Of a stretch of 64,000 nucleotides of DNA, positions 17,469-25,416 are shown one piece after another. Position 1 is the first letter of the stretch, and each line of letters opens with the position of its first letter. Source of the stretch: DATJIG01 sp050260515 (GTDB lineage: Bacteria > Pseudomonadota > Alphaproteobacteria > SMXQ01); the NCBI GenBank assembly GCA_050260515.1, contig JBLNCI010000029.1, positions 23,517 through 87,516 of the forward strand, given 5' to 3'. Under the pieces are notes generated by a model that saw only the letters and a program-made list of their open reading frames with translations, made no database searches and was not told the DNA's origin. The translations under genes and the position numbers were made by a program.

Positions 17469-17642
17469 TCAGGCGGCCTTCACCACCACCATCTCGAAGT
17501 CGGCCTTGGCCACTCCGCAGTCGGGGCATTCCCAGTTGTCGGGAATGTCATCCCAGCGGGTGCCGGGCGCGATTCCTTCCTCCGGGAGGCCCTTGGCCTC
17601 GTCGTAGACGAAGCCGCACACGATGCACTTGTAGACTTTCAT
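17469..17642 (-). CDS. Rubredoxin
   Basis: This is a 57-residue rubredoxin, a small cytoplasmic one-iron electron carrier. The two iron-binding knuckles are CIVCG (residues 6-10) and CPDCG (39-43), separated by FVYDEAKGLPEEGIAPGTRW, all typical. AGGAGAACGAG provides a ribosome site before ATG 17642. It lies 38 bases downstream of the rubrerythrin gene on the same strand. That rubrerythrin lacks its own rubredoxin domain, so this protein is the likely electron donor in peroxide reduction (inference). Confidence 0.93.
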   Translation of the reverse strand: MKVYKCIVCGFVYDEAKGLPEEGIAPGTRWDDIPDNWECPDCGVAKADFEMVVVKAA

Positions 17643-17680
17643 CTCTCGTTCTCCTGTGTCTCGTTCTCGCTCAGCCGGCG

Positions 17681-18163
17681 CTAGGCGGCCTTGGTGTTGG
17701 TCACGCGGTCCAGCGCCTGCCGGTAGCGGTTGGCGTGGCGCTCCTCGACCTTGGCCAGCGCGGCGAAACGCTTCGCCGCCTTGGCGAGGGTCTCGCGGAA
17801 GCGCTCGGCGTGGTCCTTCGACTCGGCGATCTGCTCGTCGAACTCCGCGACCGCGGCGGCGTTGCCCTCCGTCTCGGCGAGATGGCGGAAGTTCGGGTAC
17901 ATCTCGGAGTACTCGTAGGTCTCGCCCTCGATGGCGATCTCGAGCGCCTTGGCCGGCGTCACGCGGCCCTTCGGATAGAGCAGATCGAGGTGACCGAAGG
18001 CATGCTGGACCTCCTGGTCGGCGGTGTCCTCGAACACCTTCGCCGTCGCCTCGTCGCCCGCCTCGCGGGCCAGCTTGGCGAAATAGCGGTACTTGATGTG
18101 CGCCATGGACTCACCGGCGAAGGCGGCTTCCAGGTTCTTCACGGTGGCGGATTCGTCGTTCAT
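17681..18163 (-). CDS. Rubrerythrin (without rubredoxin domain)
   Basis: This is a 160-residue di-iron rubrerythrin, a cytoplasmic NAD(P)H-linked peroxidase. The four-helix ferritin-like domain shows di-iron ligand motifs: E in FAGESMAH, E-x-x-H in DQEVQHAF, E-x-E-x-x in IEGETYEYSEMY and E-x-x-H in VEERHANRY. The usual C-terminal rubredoxin domain is missing but supplied as a separate gene downstream. ATG 18163 has GAAAGGAG at 18170-18177. It is transcribed divergently from an OxyR-like gene, which fits a hydrogen-peroxide-inducible defence unit. Confidence 0.93.
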   Translation of the reverse strand: MNDESATVKNLEAAFAGESMAHIKYRYFAKLAREAGDEATAKVFEDTADQEVQHAFGHLDLLYPKGRVTPAKALEIAIEGETYEYSEMYPNFRHLAETEGNAAAVAEFDEQIAESKDHAERFRETLAKAAKRFAALAKVEERHANRYRQALDRVTNTKAA

Positions 18164-18226
18164 CTCGGGCTCCTTTCAGCTCCTGTCGAGGCTGAATTTG
18201 GCGTTTGCCGGATGATCGTGCCAACG

Positions 18227-18263
18227 GATAATGTCGATAATAGTAATCGGTATATCCGATAAC
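18227..18263. promoter_or_regulatory. Candidate OxyR operator and divergent promoter region
   Basis: The 114-base gap between rubrerythrin and the OxyR-like gene contains an AT-rich island in GC-rich DNA. It has repeated GATAAT/ATAATAG/GATAAC elements and a perfect inverted repeat, ATCGG-TATAT-CCGAT (18246-18260). LysR-type regulators bind such interrupted palindromes next to their own gene. Binding by the adjacent OxyR-like protein is inference. Confidence 0.55.
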
Positions 18264-18277
18264 TCGGGGTCCGCCCC

Positions 18278-19213
18278 ATGCCCGCACCCGAAGGCTTGTC
18301 CCTGCGCCAGCTCGGCTATCTCGTGTCCCTCAGCGAGACGCTGAACTTCACCCAGGCCGCCGAGCGCTGCCACGTCACGCAATCGACGCTCTCGGGCGGG
18401 CTCAAGGAGCTCGAGCGTTTTCTCGGCGCCACCCTCGTCGAGCGTGACCGCCACCGGGTACTGATGACGCCGCTCGGCAGCGCCGTCGTGGCCCGAGCGC
18501 GGGCGCTGCTGGCGGCCGCCGGCGACCTCCTGACCTTCGTGGGCGAGCGCGCGGCGCCGATGTCGGGCACGGTCGGCCTCGGCGCGATTCCCACCATCGC
18601 GCCGTTCCTGCTTGCCCCGCTGATTCGCGCCGCTCGGGCGAAGTACCCGGAGCTGCAGATCGTGCTGCGCGAAGAGCAGACCGCGCGGCTGCTGGCCGAG
18701 GTGGAAGGCGGCCGCCTCGACTTCGCGCTGATCGCCCTGCCGTACGACACCCGGACGCTGCGGGTGAAGCCGCTGTTCATCGAGAATCTGTGGCTGGTCG
18801 CGCCGATCGGCGATCCGCTCGCCGGCCGAGCGCCGCTCGCGCTCGACTCGGTCGAGGCCGACCGCCTACTGCTGCTCGAGGAAGGGCACTGCCTCCGCGA
18901 GCACACCCTTCAGGCATGCGGCACCCAGGCGCGAAAGACCTCAGGCACCGGGATCGAGGCGACCAGTCTCCCCACACTCGTTCAGATGGTCGAGGCGAAG
19001 CTCGGCGTTGCCCTTCTGCCCGAGATGGCCGTGAAAGGAGGAGCGCTGGCCGGAGCCCTGGTCGACGCACGTCCCCTGCGCCGGCCGGCGCCGCACCGGA
19101 CCATCGCCCTCGTCGCACGCCCCACCACCGGCCGCGAGCAGGAGTTCGAGGCGCTCGCGGCGTTGGCGATCGATGCCGGTGCGCGGATCGGCGGGAAGCC
19201 ATCGGGGCGCTGA
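18278..19213 (+). CDS. oxyR: OxyR-like peroxide-sensing LysR regulator
   Basis: This is a LysR-type regulator, 311 residues. The N-terminal winged helix-turn-helix is at about 8-66 (LNFTQAAERCHVTQSTLSGG). The C-terminal sensor domain contains EEGHCLREHTLQAC, which aligns with the redox segment of E. coli OxyR. Both peroxide-sensing cysteines are kept, C205 and C214, with the same nine-residue spacing as C199 and C208. The final segment ATSLPTLVQMVEAKLGVALLP is also OxyR-like. It is divergent from rubrerythrin and rubredoxin. The presence of both cysteines makes the OxyR call stronger than a generic LysR call. Confidence 0.88.
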   Translation: MPAPEGLSLRQLGYLVSLSETLNFTQAAERCHVTQSTLSGGLKELERFLGATLVERDRHRVLMTPLGSAVVARARALLAAAGDLLTFVGERAAPMSGTVGLGAIPTIAPFLLAPLIRAARAKYPELQIVLREEQTARLLAEVEGGRLDFALIALPYDTRTLRVKPLFIENLWLVAPIGDPLAGRAPLALDSVEADRLLLLEEGHCLREHTLQACGTQARKTSGTGIEATSLPTLVQMVEAKLGVALLPEMAVKGGALAGALVDARPLRRPAPHRTIALVARPTTGREQEFEALAALAIDAGARIGGKPSGR

Positions 19214-19494
19214 CCGTCTCCCGGGGCGCCGACACGATCAAGGCTCCGGTGGAAAGCCACGTCCGCATACCGGCGACCCGCCTCATCGTCCGCAACAACC
19301 AGCAGATGGTGGCGGTGCTCGGCAACGACAGCCAGGTACAGCTCCGGCGGGTCCGCGTCGCGTCCATCGACGGCGCGACGGTCGATGTTTCCGAAGGCCT
19401 CCAGCCCGGAGAGCGCATCGCGCTCAGCATTCCGGACGAGGTGACGGACGGCAGCCGCGTCCAGCCGGTGGACGTCGCCCGCCGCGGCAGCTAG
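19214..19494 (+). pseudogene. C-terminal remnant of an RND efflux membrane-fusion protein
   Basis: About 90 codons directly after the oxyR stop encode a sequence like the last domain of HlyD/AcrA-type membrane-fusion proteins: VRIPATRLIVRNNQQMVAVL, then QLRRVRVASIDGATVDVSEGLQPGERI. No signal peptide, lipoyl hairpin or barrel domain precedes it; the upstream frame only overlaps oxyR. GTG 19249 could start a short peptide, but no ribosome site is evident. I read it as a truncated relic. No RND pump gene lies nearby. Confidence 0.65.
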
Positions 19495-19594
19495 CGCCCC
19501 GCGCGGTCGAGGGGCGGTTGGAGACGAGTCCCGGTCTGGGCTAACATCGTCCCGGACACCGGCCGAGCAGCCGGCACGATCAGGGAGACATGGC

Positions 19595-20614
19595 ATGACC
19601 CGGCATTGGCTCGGCGCGGCATTGCTGCTGGCCGCGTTCTCGACATCGCCCGCGCACGCGCAGAGCGGGGACTTCTACAAGGGAAAGCAGGTCCAGATCA
19701 TCATCGGGTCGGCCGCGGGCGGCGGCTACGACGCCTACGGCCGCATCGTGCAGCGCCACCTCGGCAAGCACATTCCCGGGAACCCGACGGTGATCGCGCA
19801 GAACATGCCGGGCGCCGGGCAGACCAAGGCGGCGGGCTATATCTATTCGGTCGCGGCGAAGGACGGCACGTTCATCGCCGCGGTCTCCCCGGGAGCCCTG
19901 CTCGTGCCGGTGCTGGGCGGCCCGACCATCCAGTACGACCCGAACCGGTTCCAGTACGTCGGCAGCGCCAACAGCGACGTCTACACCTGCGTGACGCGCG
20001 GCGATTCGCCGGTGCAGAAGTTCGCCGATGCCTTCGACAAGGAATGGATCATCGGCGTCAGCAGCGGCACCACGCGCGACATGCCGATGGCGCTCAAGAA
20101 CGTCCTTCATGCAAAGCTGAAGATGGTCGCGGGATACCCCGGCACGAAGGAGATCTCGCTCGCTTTCGAGCGAAACGAGGTGCAGGGAATCTGCGGGTTC
20201 GGCTACGCCAGCCTGATGTCGCAATACCCCGACTGGATCCCGAGCGGGAAGGCCAAGATCATCCTGCAGGAGAGTCTCAAGGGTCACCCCGATCTCAACA
20301 AGGCCGGCATCCCGCTGGCCACGAGCTTCGCCAAGAACGACGAGGACCGGCAGGTGCTGGAGCTGATCTACAGTCAGGGCATTTTCGGTCGCCCGTTCCT
20401 GGTCGCCCCCGAGGTCGCGAAAGACCGCGTCGCGATCCTGCGCAAGTCGTTCATGGAAACCATGCAGGACCCCGCGCTGATCGCCGATGCCGGCCGCGCC
20501 AAGCTCGATCTCGACGCCATCTCCGGCGACGAGGTCCAGGCGCTCGTCGCGAAGGTTTACGCGACGCCGGAACGCATCATCCAGCGTACCAAACAAGCGC
20601 TCGAGACCGACTGA
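19595..20614 (+). CDS. TctC/Bug-type periplasmic solute-binding protein
   Basis: This is a second orphan TctC-family binding protein, 339 residues. A signal peptide ends near SPAHAQSG, and the mature start DFYKGKQVQIIIGSAAGGGY is typical. HLGKHIPGNPTVIAQNMPGAG carries the PGNP motif. AGGGAGA precedes ATG 19595. It stands alone: the flanking genes are the efflux remnant and a cold shock gene. No TctA/TctB genes are in the window. The ligand is probably a small carboxylate. Confidence 0.88.
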   Translation: MTRHWLGAALLLAAFSTSPAHAQSGDFYKGKQVQIIIGSAAGGGYDAYGRIVQRHLGKHIPGNPTVIAQNMPGAGQTKAAGYIYSVAAKDGTFIAAVSPGALLVPVLGGPTIQYDPNRFQYVGSANSDVYTCVTRGDSPVQKFADAFDKEWIIGVSSGTTRDMPMALKNVLHAKLKMVAGYPGTKEISLAFERNEVQGICGFGYASLMSQYPDWIPSGKAKIILQESLKGHPDLNKAGIPLATSFAKNDEDRQVLELIYSQGIFGRPFLVAPEVAKDRVAILRKSFMETMQDPALIADAGRAKLDLDAISGDEVQALVAKVYATPERIIQRTKQALETD

Positions 20615-20879
20615 GGTCACGCGGCGGGGGCGTGGCGAGCGCCGCCACGCTATCCCTGCGGCGTTTCGTCTCGTTTGACCACAACCAGTTGTTCCGCCAC
20701 GTGTCTCAGAGGCCGCTTGAAAACGCGGGCGAGAGGCCCCATCTTGGTCCGGTCAACTCGATTTGGGTCGGCCTGGCACTCGGCACTCTCAAGGTCCGTC
20801 CCGGTTTCCCTCCCTAAGCGAAGATGACCCGGCGCACACACGCGTGCGACGGTCCGACATATCTAATTGGAGGGACTGC

Positions 20880-21086
20880 ATGTCCACCGGTACTGTTAAG
20901 TGGTTCAACCCGACGAAGGGCTACGGCTTCATCCAGCCGGAAGATGGCTCGAAGGACGTCTTCGTGCACATTTCCGCCGTGGAGCGCGCCGGCCTCGGCA
21001 ACCTTCGCGAGGGTCAGCGCGTGAGCTACGAGCTCGAGCGCGGCCGCGAGGGCAAGACGTCGGCCGTGAACCTCAAGGCCGAGTAA
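20880..21086 (+). CDS. Cold shock domain protein
   Basis: This is a 68-residue CspA-family RNA/DNA-binding protein. RNP1 is KGYGFIQP and RNP2 is VFVHISAV; the start is STGTVKWFNPTKGYG. ATG 20880 has GGAGGG at 20869-20874. It has a long upstream gap (265 bases after the previous gene), which may include the structured leader typical of csp genes, although I see no unmistakable cold-box. A GNRA-loop terminator follows. Confidence 0.95.
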   Translation: MSTGTVKWFNPTKGYGFIQPEDGSKDVFVHISAVERAGLGNLREGQRVSYELERGREGKTSAVNLKAE

Positions 21087-21090
21087 GCTT

Positions 21091-21138
21091 TCACCGCAAG
21101 GTGAGATCGGAACGGGGCAGCGCAAGCTGCCCCGTTTT
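21091..21138 (+). terminator. Two GCAA-loop hairpins, terminator of the csp gene
   Basis: A small hairpin TCACC-GCAA-GGTGA (21091-21104) is followed by the stronger ACGGGGCAGC-GCAA-GCTGCCCCGT (21112-21135) and TTTT. Both have the stable GNRA tetraloop GCAA. The second is a standard intrinsic terminator. Confidence 0.85.
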
Positions 21139-21274
21139 CGTTTGCGCCGGCGGAACTCGGAATTCATCGCCACATCGCCGCTGATCGCGCCGCGGGCCGC
21201 GCTGCGGTTAGCCGTTCCTTAACCTAACCCGCGCAGGCTTTGCCCAAAGGCCGTGTGGGGCGCCGATCCGCTGC

Positions 21275-23416
21275 GTGAACCCGCTCCTCCGCGCCAGCAG
21301 CCGGATCGCGGGCATGGTGCGGAAAGCATTTTCTCTCTCGGACCGTTGGCCGGCGATGTTGACCGCGGCCGTCCTGATGACCGCGATCTGGGTCGCGTAC
21401 GGCGCGCAGGTCTGGTCGCTGCGCGAACGGATCGACGACGACGCGATGGCGCGCGCCGACCGTCTCCTCTCCTCCTACGCGCGATACGTATCCGCCAACG
21501 TCAACTTCATCGACGGGCTGCTGAAGCTGCTGACGACGTACGCCGCCGAGAACGGCATCGAACGAACAATCGCACTCGCCGGCGAAAAGAGGCTCTACAC
21601 CGGCGTGGTGGGCACGATCAGCGTCGTCGACGCCGAAGGGCGCGGCCTGTTGGTCGGCGACGGCATCTCCGGGCCCCATGACATCTCGCTGCGCGAGCAC
21701 TTCGTCGCGGCGATGCATCAGGATCGCGACGCGCTCATGATCGGCGCCCCGATCCTCGCCCGCACCGCGGCGCAGCCCGCGATTCCGTTCGACCGCACCA
21801 TCCGCGAGCGCGACGGCCGGATCATCGGCGTCGTGACGGCGGCCGTGCATCCCGAAATGTTCCGACCGATGTTCGATCGCGCCGTCCTCGGACCCGGCGG
21901 GATCCTCATCTGGCACGACCTCGAGCACGACGTGCATCTGTCACGCATAGGGCCCGACCGCGCGGATCGCGACCGGCGCCATGGACGCATGCCGGACTTC
22001 GGCCACTCCCGCGAGGGGACGTACTGGAAGACAAGCAGCGCCGACGGGCTGCGGCGCGCATTCGCCTACCGGACGATTCCCGGATATCCGGTCGCGGTTC
22101 TGGTCGGCATCGCCGTCGACGACGTCGCTGCGACCACCCGCGAACTTCGCAGCAACATGCTCGGCGCGGCGATCGTGGCCAATCTGGTGCTGTTCCTCGT
22201 GCTCGGAGGGTGGCTGCACCAGCAATCCGCGCGCACGGCGCTGCGCGTCGCCAAGGAGACGGCGGACGCGGCCACCCGGGCCAAATCGAATTTCCTGGCG
22301 ACGATGAGCCACGAAATCCGCACCCCGATGAACGGGATCATCGGGTTCGCGGAGCTGCTGGCGGAAACGCCGCTCGACGGCAGACAGAAGGACTACGCAC
22401 GGACGATTCACGAATCGAGCCGGGCACTGCTCAAGCTGCTCAACGACATCCTCGACTACTCGCGGATCGAAGCCGGAAAGATCACGCTCGAGCCGATCAG
22501 CTTCAATCCGGCGGCGATCGCCCACAACGTGGCCGGACTGTTCCGTCGCCAGGCGGAGCGGAAGGGCGTCGAACTTTCCCTCACGGTGGACGCCACCGCG
22601 CCGACCGCGCTCGTCGGCGACGTCGACCGCATCCGGCAGATCCTGATCAATCTCGTGGGCAACGCGCTGAAATTCACCGAGCGCGGCGGGGTCGATATCC
22701 GCGTGTCGGGCGGCGGCGGGGCCGATCCCGGGAGGCTGCGGATCGAGGTCGTGGACACCGGAATCGGGATTCCGACGGACGCGCAGGAGCTCCTGTTCAA
22801 GCGCTTCAGCCAGGGCGACAGCTCGATCACGCGCCGGTTCGGCGGCACGGGCCTGGGCCTCGCGATCGCGAAATCCCTCGTCGAGGTCATGGGGGGCGAC
22901 ATCGGTTTCGCCAGTCAGCCCGGCCTCGGCAGCAGCTTCTGGTTCGAGCTCACGTTGCCCGTGGCACCGCTCATGGCGGATCGGGGCGGCGCATCTTTCC
23001 ACCGCACGGCAGGCCAGCGCATCGTCCTCGTCGTCGACGATGTCGCGGCCAACCGGGAACTCGTGGCCGACCTGCTGCCGAGCAGCGAATATGCGGTCGA
23101 GATCGCCGAAAGCGGTCGCGCCGGTCTCGAGCGCATCGCGAAGGGCGACGTCGACGTCGTGTTGCTCGACCTCGAGATGCCCGAGATGGACGGGTTCGAG
23201 ACCGTCGGCCGCATTCGCGCCATTCCCGGCGCGATGTCGCGGGTCCCGGTGATCGCGATGACCGCCCACGTCAGCGACAGGACAGCGCGCAAGTGCCTCG
23301 ATGTCGGCATGGACGGTTACCTCGCAAAGCCGGTCGACCGCGCCGCCCTGCTCGCCGCGTTGACCCGTCTGCTGGGAACCGGCGGCGACCGCCAGGCCGC
23401 CGGCGGACAGCGGTAG
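21275..23416 (+). CDS. Hybrid sensor histidine kinase/response regulator
   Basis: This is a membrane-bound hybrid kinase of 713 residues. TM1 is at about 25-45, a periplasmic Cache-like sensor region at about 50-290, and TM2 at about 294-314. The HisKA domain carries the phospho-accepting H346 (ATMSHEIRTPMNG). The ATPase domain has N box LINLVGNALKFTERG, G1 VVDTGIGIP and G2 GGTGLGLAI. A C-terminal receiver domain has acceptor D632 in VVLLDLEMPEMDG and Lys685 in YLAKPVD. The start is GTG 21275. No HPt or second regulator is adjacent, so the output pathway is unknown. The sensor resembles those binding small organic ligands. Confidence 0.92.
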   Translation: MNPLLRASSRIAGMVRKAFSLSDRWPAMLTAAVLMTAIWVAYGAQVWSLRERIDDDAMARADRLLSSYARYVSANVNFIDGLLKLLTTYAAENGIERTIALAGEKRLYTGVVGTISVVDAEGRGLLVGDGISGPHDISLREHFVAAMHQDRDALMIGAPILARTAAQPAIPFDRTIRERDGRIIGVVTAAVHPEMFRPMFDRAVLGPGGILIWHDLEHDVHLSRIGPDRADRDRRHGRMPDFGHSREGTYWKTSSADGLRRAFAYRTIPGYPVAVLVGIAVDDVAATTRELRSNMLGAAIVANLVLFLVLGGWLHQQSARTALRVAKETADAATRAKSNFLATMSHEIRTPMNGIIGFAELLAETPLDGRQKDYARTIHESSRALLKLLNDILDYSRIEAGKITLEPISFNPAAIAHNVAGLFRRQAERKGVELSLTVDATAPTALVGDVDRIRQILINLVGNALKFTERGGVDIRVSGGGGADPGRLRIEVVDTGIGIPTDAQELLFKRFSQGDSSITRRFGGTGLGLAIAKSLVEVMGGDIGFASQPGLGSSFWFELTLPVAPLMADRGGASFHRTAGQRIVLVVDDVAANRELVADLLPSSEYAVEIAESGRAGLERIAKGDVDVVLLDLEMPEMDGFETVGRIRAIPGAMSRVPVIAMTAHVSDRTARKCLDVGMDGYLAKPVDRAALLAALTRLLGTGGDRQAAGGQR

Positions 23417-23526
23417 CACGGGCGGCGTCGCGCTTCGATCCGCCGCTCTGCACCGGATTCCCCGATTGTTTTCCCCGGCGGCGCTGGTAGTTTTCCGGCC
23501 GGGTTCATCGCCGAGGGGAGCGAAGC

Positions 23527-25224
23527 GTGACGGCCGCCGCGAGCACCAAGCCTAAATCCGATATCGAAATCGCCCGCGCCGCCAAGCTCCGACCAATTCT
23601 CGACCTGGCCGCCGACCGGCTCGGACTTCCGGCCGAAAGCCTGACGCCCTACGGGCACTATCAGGCCAAGATCTCGCTCGACGCCGTCCACGAGCTCGCA
23701 AGCAAGCCCGACGGGCACCTCATCCTCGTGACGTCGATCTCGCCCACGCCTGCGGGCGAAGGCAAGACCACGACCAGCGTAGGCCTCGGCGATGCGCTGA
23801 ACCGCATCGGCAAGAAGGCGATCATCGCGCTGCGGGAGCCGTCGATCGGCCCGACTCTCGGCATGAAGGGGGGTGCCGCCGGCGGCGGCTACGCCCAGGT
23901 CGTGCCGATGGACGAGATCAACCTTCATTTCACCGGCGACCTCCACGCGATCGGCTCGGCCAATAACCTGCTGGCCGCGATGATCGACAATCACCTGTAT
24001 TGGGGCAACGAGCTCGGCATCGATCCGCGGCGCGTGTCGTGGCGTCGGTGCATGGATATGAACGACCGGGCGCTGCGCGACATCGTGTGCGGTCTCGGCG
24101 GCCCGCAGAACGGCTACACCCGCGAGGCGCACTTCGACATCACGTCGGCATCCGAGGTGATGGCTGCCTTCTGTCTCGCCAGCGACTTCAAGGATCTGCA
24201 ACGCCGCCTCGGCAACATCATCGTCGCCCAGACCGCGAAGCGCGAGCCGGTGCGCGCGTCGCAGCTCAAGGCCGAGGGCGCCATGGCCGTGCTGTTGAAG
24301 CGGGCGCTGGAGCCGAATCTCGTCCAGACGCTCGAGAACAACCCGGCGCTGGTCCACGGCGGTCCTTTCGCCAACATCGCCCACGGCTGCAGCTCGGTGA
24401 TCGCCACGCGCGCGGCGCTCAAGCTCGCCGATTACGTCGTCACCGAGGCCGGGTTCGGCGCCGACCTCGGCGCCGAGAAGTTCTTCGACATCAAATGCCG
24501 CAAGGCCGGCCTCACGCCGGCGTGCGCGGTCCTCGTCGCGACGATCGGCGCCGTCAAGATGCACGGCGGCGTCGCCGTCCGCGACCTGCGGACCGAGAAC
24601 TGCACGGCGGTCGAGCTCGGCCTCGCGAACCTGCTGCGGCACCTCGACAACCTGTCGCAGTTCGGGGTCCCGGTGGTGGTCGCGATCAATCGCCACACCT
24701 CCGACACCGACCGCGAGATCGCCATCGTCCGCAACGCCTGCGCCGCGCGCGGCGTCGAAATGATCGTCGCCGAGCACTGGGCCCGCGGCAGCGCCGGAGC
24801 CGAGGAACTGGCGCGCACCGTGGTCCGGACGATCGACCAGAAGCACGTGAACTTCCGGCTGCTCTACGACGACTCCGAACCGCTGGTCGAGAAGGTCCGC
24901 ACCGTGGCGCGGACGATCTACCGCGCCCGGGACATCAGCGCCGACACCCAGGTCCTGGAACGCTTCGCGCAGCTCCAGGCCGGCGGCTTCGGCCACTTCC
25001 CGGTGTGCATCGCCAAGACCCAGTACAGCTTCTCGACCAACCCGAAGCTGATGGGCGCACCGAGCGACCACGTCATCCCGATCCGCGAGGTCCGGCTCTC
25101 GGCGGGCGCCGAGTTCGTGGTGGTGGTGTGCGGCGACATCATGACGATGCCCGGTCTCCCTCGGGAACCCGCGGCCGTGCGCCTCAGCGTCGACGACCAC
25201 GGGCACATCCAGGGATTGTCGTAA
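23527..25224 (+). CDS. fhs: Formate--tetrahydrofolate ligase
   Basis: This 565-residue enzyme makes 10-formyl-THF from formate, THF and ATP in the cytoplasm. It carries the P-loop PTPAGEGKTTTS (residues 73-84), the family signatures REPSIGPTLGMKGGAAGGGY and EINLHFTGDLHAIGSANNLL, and the ending FVVVVCGDIMTMPGLPREPA. Length and order match known Fhs proteins. The start GTG 23527 follows GGGGAGCGAA. It appears monocistronic. It links C1 metabolism to purine and formyl-Met synthesis or to formate assimilation. Confidence 0.96.
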   Translation: MTAAASTKPKSDIEIARAAKLRPILDLAADRLGLPAESLTPYGHYQAKISLDAVHELASKPDGHLILVTSISPTPAGEGKTTTSVGLGDALNRIGKKAIIALREPSIGPTLGMKGGAAGGGYAQVVPMDEINLHFTGDLHAIGSANNLLAAMIDNHLYWGNELGIDPRRVSWRRCMDMNDRALRDIVCGLGGPQNGYTREAHFDITSASEVMAAFCLASDFKDLQRRLGNIIVAQTAKREPVRASQLKAEGAMAVLLKRALEPNLVQTLENNPALVHGGPFANIAHGCSSVIATRAALKLADYVVTEAGFGADLGAEKFFDIKCRKAGLTPACAVLVATIGAVKMHGGVAVRDLRTENCTAVELGLANLLRHLDNLSQFGVPVVVAINRHTSDTDREIAIVRNACAARGVEMIVAEHWARGSAGAEELARTVVRTIDQKHVNFRLLYDDSEPLVEKVRTVARTIYRARDISADTQVLERFAQLQAGGFGHFPVCIAKTQYSFSTNPKLMGAPSDHVIPIREVRLSAGAEFVVVVCGDIMTMPGLPREPAAVRLSVDDHGHIQGLS

Positions 25225-25416
25225 CCCCGGAGCGCGCTGGCTCAGAGGGATCCGCCGGCGCGGCGCCGCGCGTGGTTAATCCTCGGACTGTTGTATAAGA
25301 GTTAAAGTCCGGTCAGAGATGACGATGCGCAAATGGTGGCCAAGATTCGAACAAAGACTCGAAAATAGGTAACTGCCCCGGTACGCTCCGCCGCAAAGTC
25401 GCACAGGGGGGAGCGC

